A program made the position numbers and the translations under genes. A DNA stretch of 8,282 nucleotides. It comes from an uncultured Synergistales bacterium. Lineage in GTDB: Bacteria; Synergistota; Synergistia; Synergistales; Aminobacteriaceae. The notes beneath the pieces are model-generated. The model searched no databases. It saw only the letters and a list, made by a program, of their open reading frames with translations, and was not told the DNA's origin. How positions within the stretch are numbered: the stretch's first letter is position 1; each line of letters starts with the position of its first letter. This document shows positions 6,814 through 8,282 of this stretch, piece by piece. The DNA lies in assembly GCA_905233515.1 (NCBI GenBank), contig CAJOEQ010000106.1, positions 1 to 8,282 of the forward strand, given 5' to 3'.

Positions 6814-6840
6814 TTGATTTAGTCTGAAATCTGATAGAAT
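6814..6840 (+). promoter_or_regulatory. Probable extended -10 promoter of the TTT transporter operon
   Basis: TGATAGAAT (6832-6840) fits an extended -10 element (TGn followed by TAGAAT), with TTGATT (6814-6819) upstream at a short 15-base spacing. Transcription would begin near 6847, giving a leader of about 34 bases before the ATG at 6881. An ATG at 6839 overlaps this -10 box and would not be transcribed from it. Confidence 0.5.
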
Positions 6841-6866
6841 GCAATCACTTAATTTTATTATTATTC

Positions 6867-6873
6867 AGGGAGG
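6867..6873 (+). promoter_or_regulatory. Ribosome binding site that decides the tctC start
   Basis: AGGGAGG lies seven bases before the ATG at 6881. The frame is open from an earlier ATG at 6839, but that one has no binding site, and only a start at 6881 leaves a proper signal peptide at the N-terminus. Confidence 0.85.
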
Positions 6874-6880
6874 TAAACTC

Positions 6881-7870
6881 ATGAAAAAATATTTATCAAT
6901 TTTACTTGCAATTATGCTAGTTTTCTGTGCTGCGTCGTTCGCTTCTGCTGAATGGAAATTTGAGCGCAAAATCAGTATCGTATGTCCATGGGGAGTCGGC
7001 GGCGGAGCTGATTCTACATTAAGACCAATGGCAAATTTGCTTAAAACTATTCTCGGTCAGGAAGTCGAAATAGTAAACGTAACCGGCGGAAATGGAGTTA
7101 CAGCTGTTGAATACGTTTATAAGCAGCCTGCAGATGGATATACTTACATGTTAGGGACTCAAAGTCTTTTCATGCAGGATATTCAAGGCACAACGTCAAT
7201 GAATTTCAAAGATGAATTTATCCCGGTAGCTAGACTTGTTCACGCAATTAACGTAATTACAGCCTCAAAAAAGGCAATGGATCGTAAAGGCTATAAAACT
7301 TTCTCAGAAATGATTAAATACGTCAAAGAAAACCCGTTCGAGGTCAGTGTTGGAATGCTCACAAGTACAGGACTTGACGGCGCATCATTAAAGCAGGCTC
7401 TTGAAGGTCTTGATATTCTTGATGTCTCTTATCCGTCAGGCTCTGAAATGAATTCGGCTTTAGTCGGCGGGCATATTGATATTATGGTAACAGGAACTGA
7501 CGAAATCGAGGGCTTAATTACTGCTGGAGATGTAGTGCCTTTGCTTGCTTTATGTGAAAAGAGAATGAAACGCTATCCAAATGTAGAATGCTCTGTAGAA
7601 CTAGGCATTAATTCAGTCTTAGGGCCGGCGCGCGGAATTTTTGCGAAAAAAGGAACTCCCAAAGAAGCAATTGACGTATTAGTCGCAGCAATTGAGAAGG
7701 CATCACAAGATCCAACATGGCAGGCTTTCTTAGTTCAGGGTTGTTACGATGAGAGACCCGGATTTGCCGGACCTGAAGAATACGCGGCTGACTGTGAGAA
7801 GGATTATAAATTGTTGAGTGATTATCTCAAAGCAGAAGGCGTAATGAAGAAAGATTACTACGCGAAATAA
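6881..7870 (+). CDS. tctC: TctC-family (Bug) periplasmic solute-binding protein of a TTT transporter
   Basis: With the start at 6881 the protein has 329 residues, typical of Bug/TctC receptors. A Sec signal peptide (MKKYLSILLAIMLVF, ending SFASA) should be cut after residue 23. The Cys at 16 sits in LVFC, a poor lipobox, so a soluble periplasmic protein is more likely than a lipoprotein. The mature protein shows the family's opening strand and glycine loop (ISIVCPWGVGGGAD, 31-44), then VNVTGGNGVTAVEYV (66-79), ADGYTYMLGT (84-93), and late motifs GPARGIFAKKGTPKEAID (248-265). Bug proteins capture carboxylates and similar small solutes and deliver them to TctA/TctB for ion-driven uptake. The substrate cannot be read from the sequence. 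A terminator follows immediately, then tctB. Confidence 0.92.
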   Translation: MKKYLSILLAIMLVFCAASFASAEWKFERKISIVCPWGVGGGADSTLRPMANLLKTILGQEVEIVNVTGGNGVTAVEYVYKQPADGYTYMLGTQSLFMQDIQGTTSMNFKDEFIPVARLVHAINVITASKKAMDRKGYKTFSEMIKYVKENPFEVSVGMLTSTGLDGASLKQALEGLDILDVSYPSGSEMNSALVGGHIDIMVTGTDEIEGLITAGDVVPLLALCEKRMKRYPNVECSVELGINSVLGPARGIFAKKGTPKEAIDVLVAAIEKASQDPTWQAFLVQGCYDERPGFAGPEEYAADCEKDYKLLSDYLKAEGVMKKDYYAK

Positions 7871-7886
7871 ATTTTTTGAAATCTTC

Positions 7887-7919
7887 ACGGGGTGAGTCAT
7901 GCCCCGTTTTTTATTTTTT
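7887..7919 (+). terminator. Intrinsic terminator between tctC and tctB
   Basis: ACGGGG (7887-7892) and CCCCGT (7902-7907) form a six-pair stem with a nine-base loop, possibly extended by two G-U pairs. A T-rich tract of 13 bases interrupted by one A (7907-7919) follows. It begins 17 bases after the tctC stop and ends just before the tctB ribosome binding site. Since the membrane genes presumably share the promoter, it probably stops most transcripts and lets a fraction through, giving more binding protein than transporter. Confidence 0.85.
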
Positions 7920-7937
7920 GAAGGAGTGAATTATTCA

Positions 7938-8282
7938 GTGTTTGAATTAATTTGTAATATATTATTATGGCTGGGACTGCTTTATGCGTATTTCTTTAAC
8001 GTCTTAGAAGCTCCCATACCTGACAGAGTCGCGCGAAATCCCTATACACTCAAGCCCGACATGTGGCCGAAAACTATAATAATTTTATTGTTGATCTGTA
8101 TAGCAATTAATATAATTAATATAATCCGTAAAAATCGCAATAATCCTGAATTCTCACTTGACTCGTTATTAAGTATTCGCGCCCGCATGTGTATAGGAAT
8201 TGCACTCGTTCTTGCTGCGAGTTTCGTTCTTGAGCCATTTGGCTATATGTTAACTTGTGTGCTTGTATTATTTCTTTATGTG
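7938..8282 (+). CDS. tctB: TctB-family small membrane subunit of the TTT transporter (partial, runs off window)
   Basis: The first 115 codons are visible, and the frame is still open at the window edge. A GTG start is chosen because AAGGAG (7921-7926) lies eleven bases upstream and the first membrane helix begins directly after it. Three or more hydrophobic segments are seen: residues about 4-23, 46-63 and 84-115, the last interrupted by EPFGYML, a conserved feature of the TctB (DUF1468) family. TctB is the small, four-helix partner of the large permease TctA in the inner membrane. Its place right after the binding protein fits the usual C-B-A order, so tctA is expected next. Typical TctB proteins have about 140-180 residues, so roughly two-thirds to four-fifths is present. 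Confidence 0.88.
   Translation, partial: MFELICNILLWLGLLYAYFFNVLEAPIPDRVARNPYTLKPDMWPKTIIILLLICIAINIINIIRKNRNNPEFSLDSLLSIRARMCIGIALVLAASFVLEPFGYMLTCVLVLFLYV

Noticed and set aside
6839..6880. Upstream ATG extending the solute-binding protein by 14 residues
   Set aside because: It has no ribosome binding site, overlaps the likely -10 box, and would bury the signal peptide; the ATG at 6881 has AGGGAGG and a proper N-terminus.
1..8282. CRISPR arrays, tRNA or rRNA genes, insertion sequences
   Set aside because: I looked for regular direct repeats, cloverleaf ends, transposase motifs and terminal inverted repeats, and found none that I could support.

Overview
The window looks like chromosome from an AT-rich, Gram-negative-type (diderm) bacterium. 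It encodes several exported proteins, a TctC/TctB-type solute uptake system and a BirA-BioY biotin module. This combination, and the style of the proteins, fits the Synergistota (Synergistaceae, probably a gut or anaerobic lineage). That is an inference from gene content, with no rRNA or marker gene to confirm it.

Layout. Bases 1-128 hold a likely promoter and ribosome binding site. A plus-strand operon follows. It encodes an exported Ig-like/TPR repeat protein (129-1970), a ParA/MinD-type ATPase with an unrecognised C-terminal extension (1967-3046, GTG start overlapping the previous stop), and a second ParA-type ATPase (3074-3968) whose reading frame is broken near 3690-3704. No ParB gene or recognisable centromere site accompanies the ATPases. 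On the minus strand, birA (5477-4509) and bioY (4505-3969) form a tight biotin-sensing and biotin-uptake operon that runs head-on into the ATPase operon; the two stop codons abut. Between birA and the next plus-strand gene is a BirA-operator-like inverted repeat around a palindromic -10 element. An XRE-type regulator (5625-6005) converges on a DUF533/YebE-like protein gene (6733-6002) with a four-base overlap of stop codons. The right end starts a tripartite tricarboxylate transporter (TTT) operon: an exported solute-binding protein (6881-7870), a clear intrinsic terminator that probably acts as a read-through attenuator, and the first 115 codons of TctB (7938 to the window edge).

How the genes work together. 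BirA would both attach biotin to carboxylases and, with biotinyl-AMP bound, repress its own operon, so that biotin uptake through BioY follows need. The TctC protein captures a carboxylate-like solute in the periplasm for the TctA/TctB membrane unit, with TctA expected just beyond the window. The most unusual unit is the TPR-ParA-ParA operon. Two positioning-type ATPases are translationally linked to a protein destined for the periplasm or outer surface, which suggests a role in placing or assembling an envelope structure rather than plasmid partition. That role is a hypothesis only.
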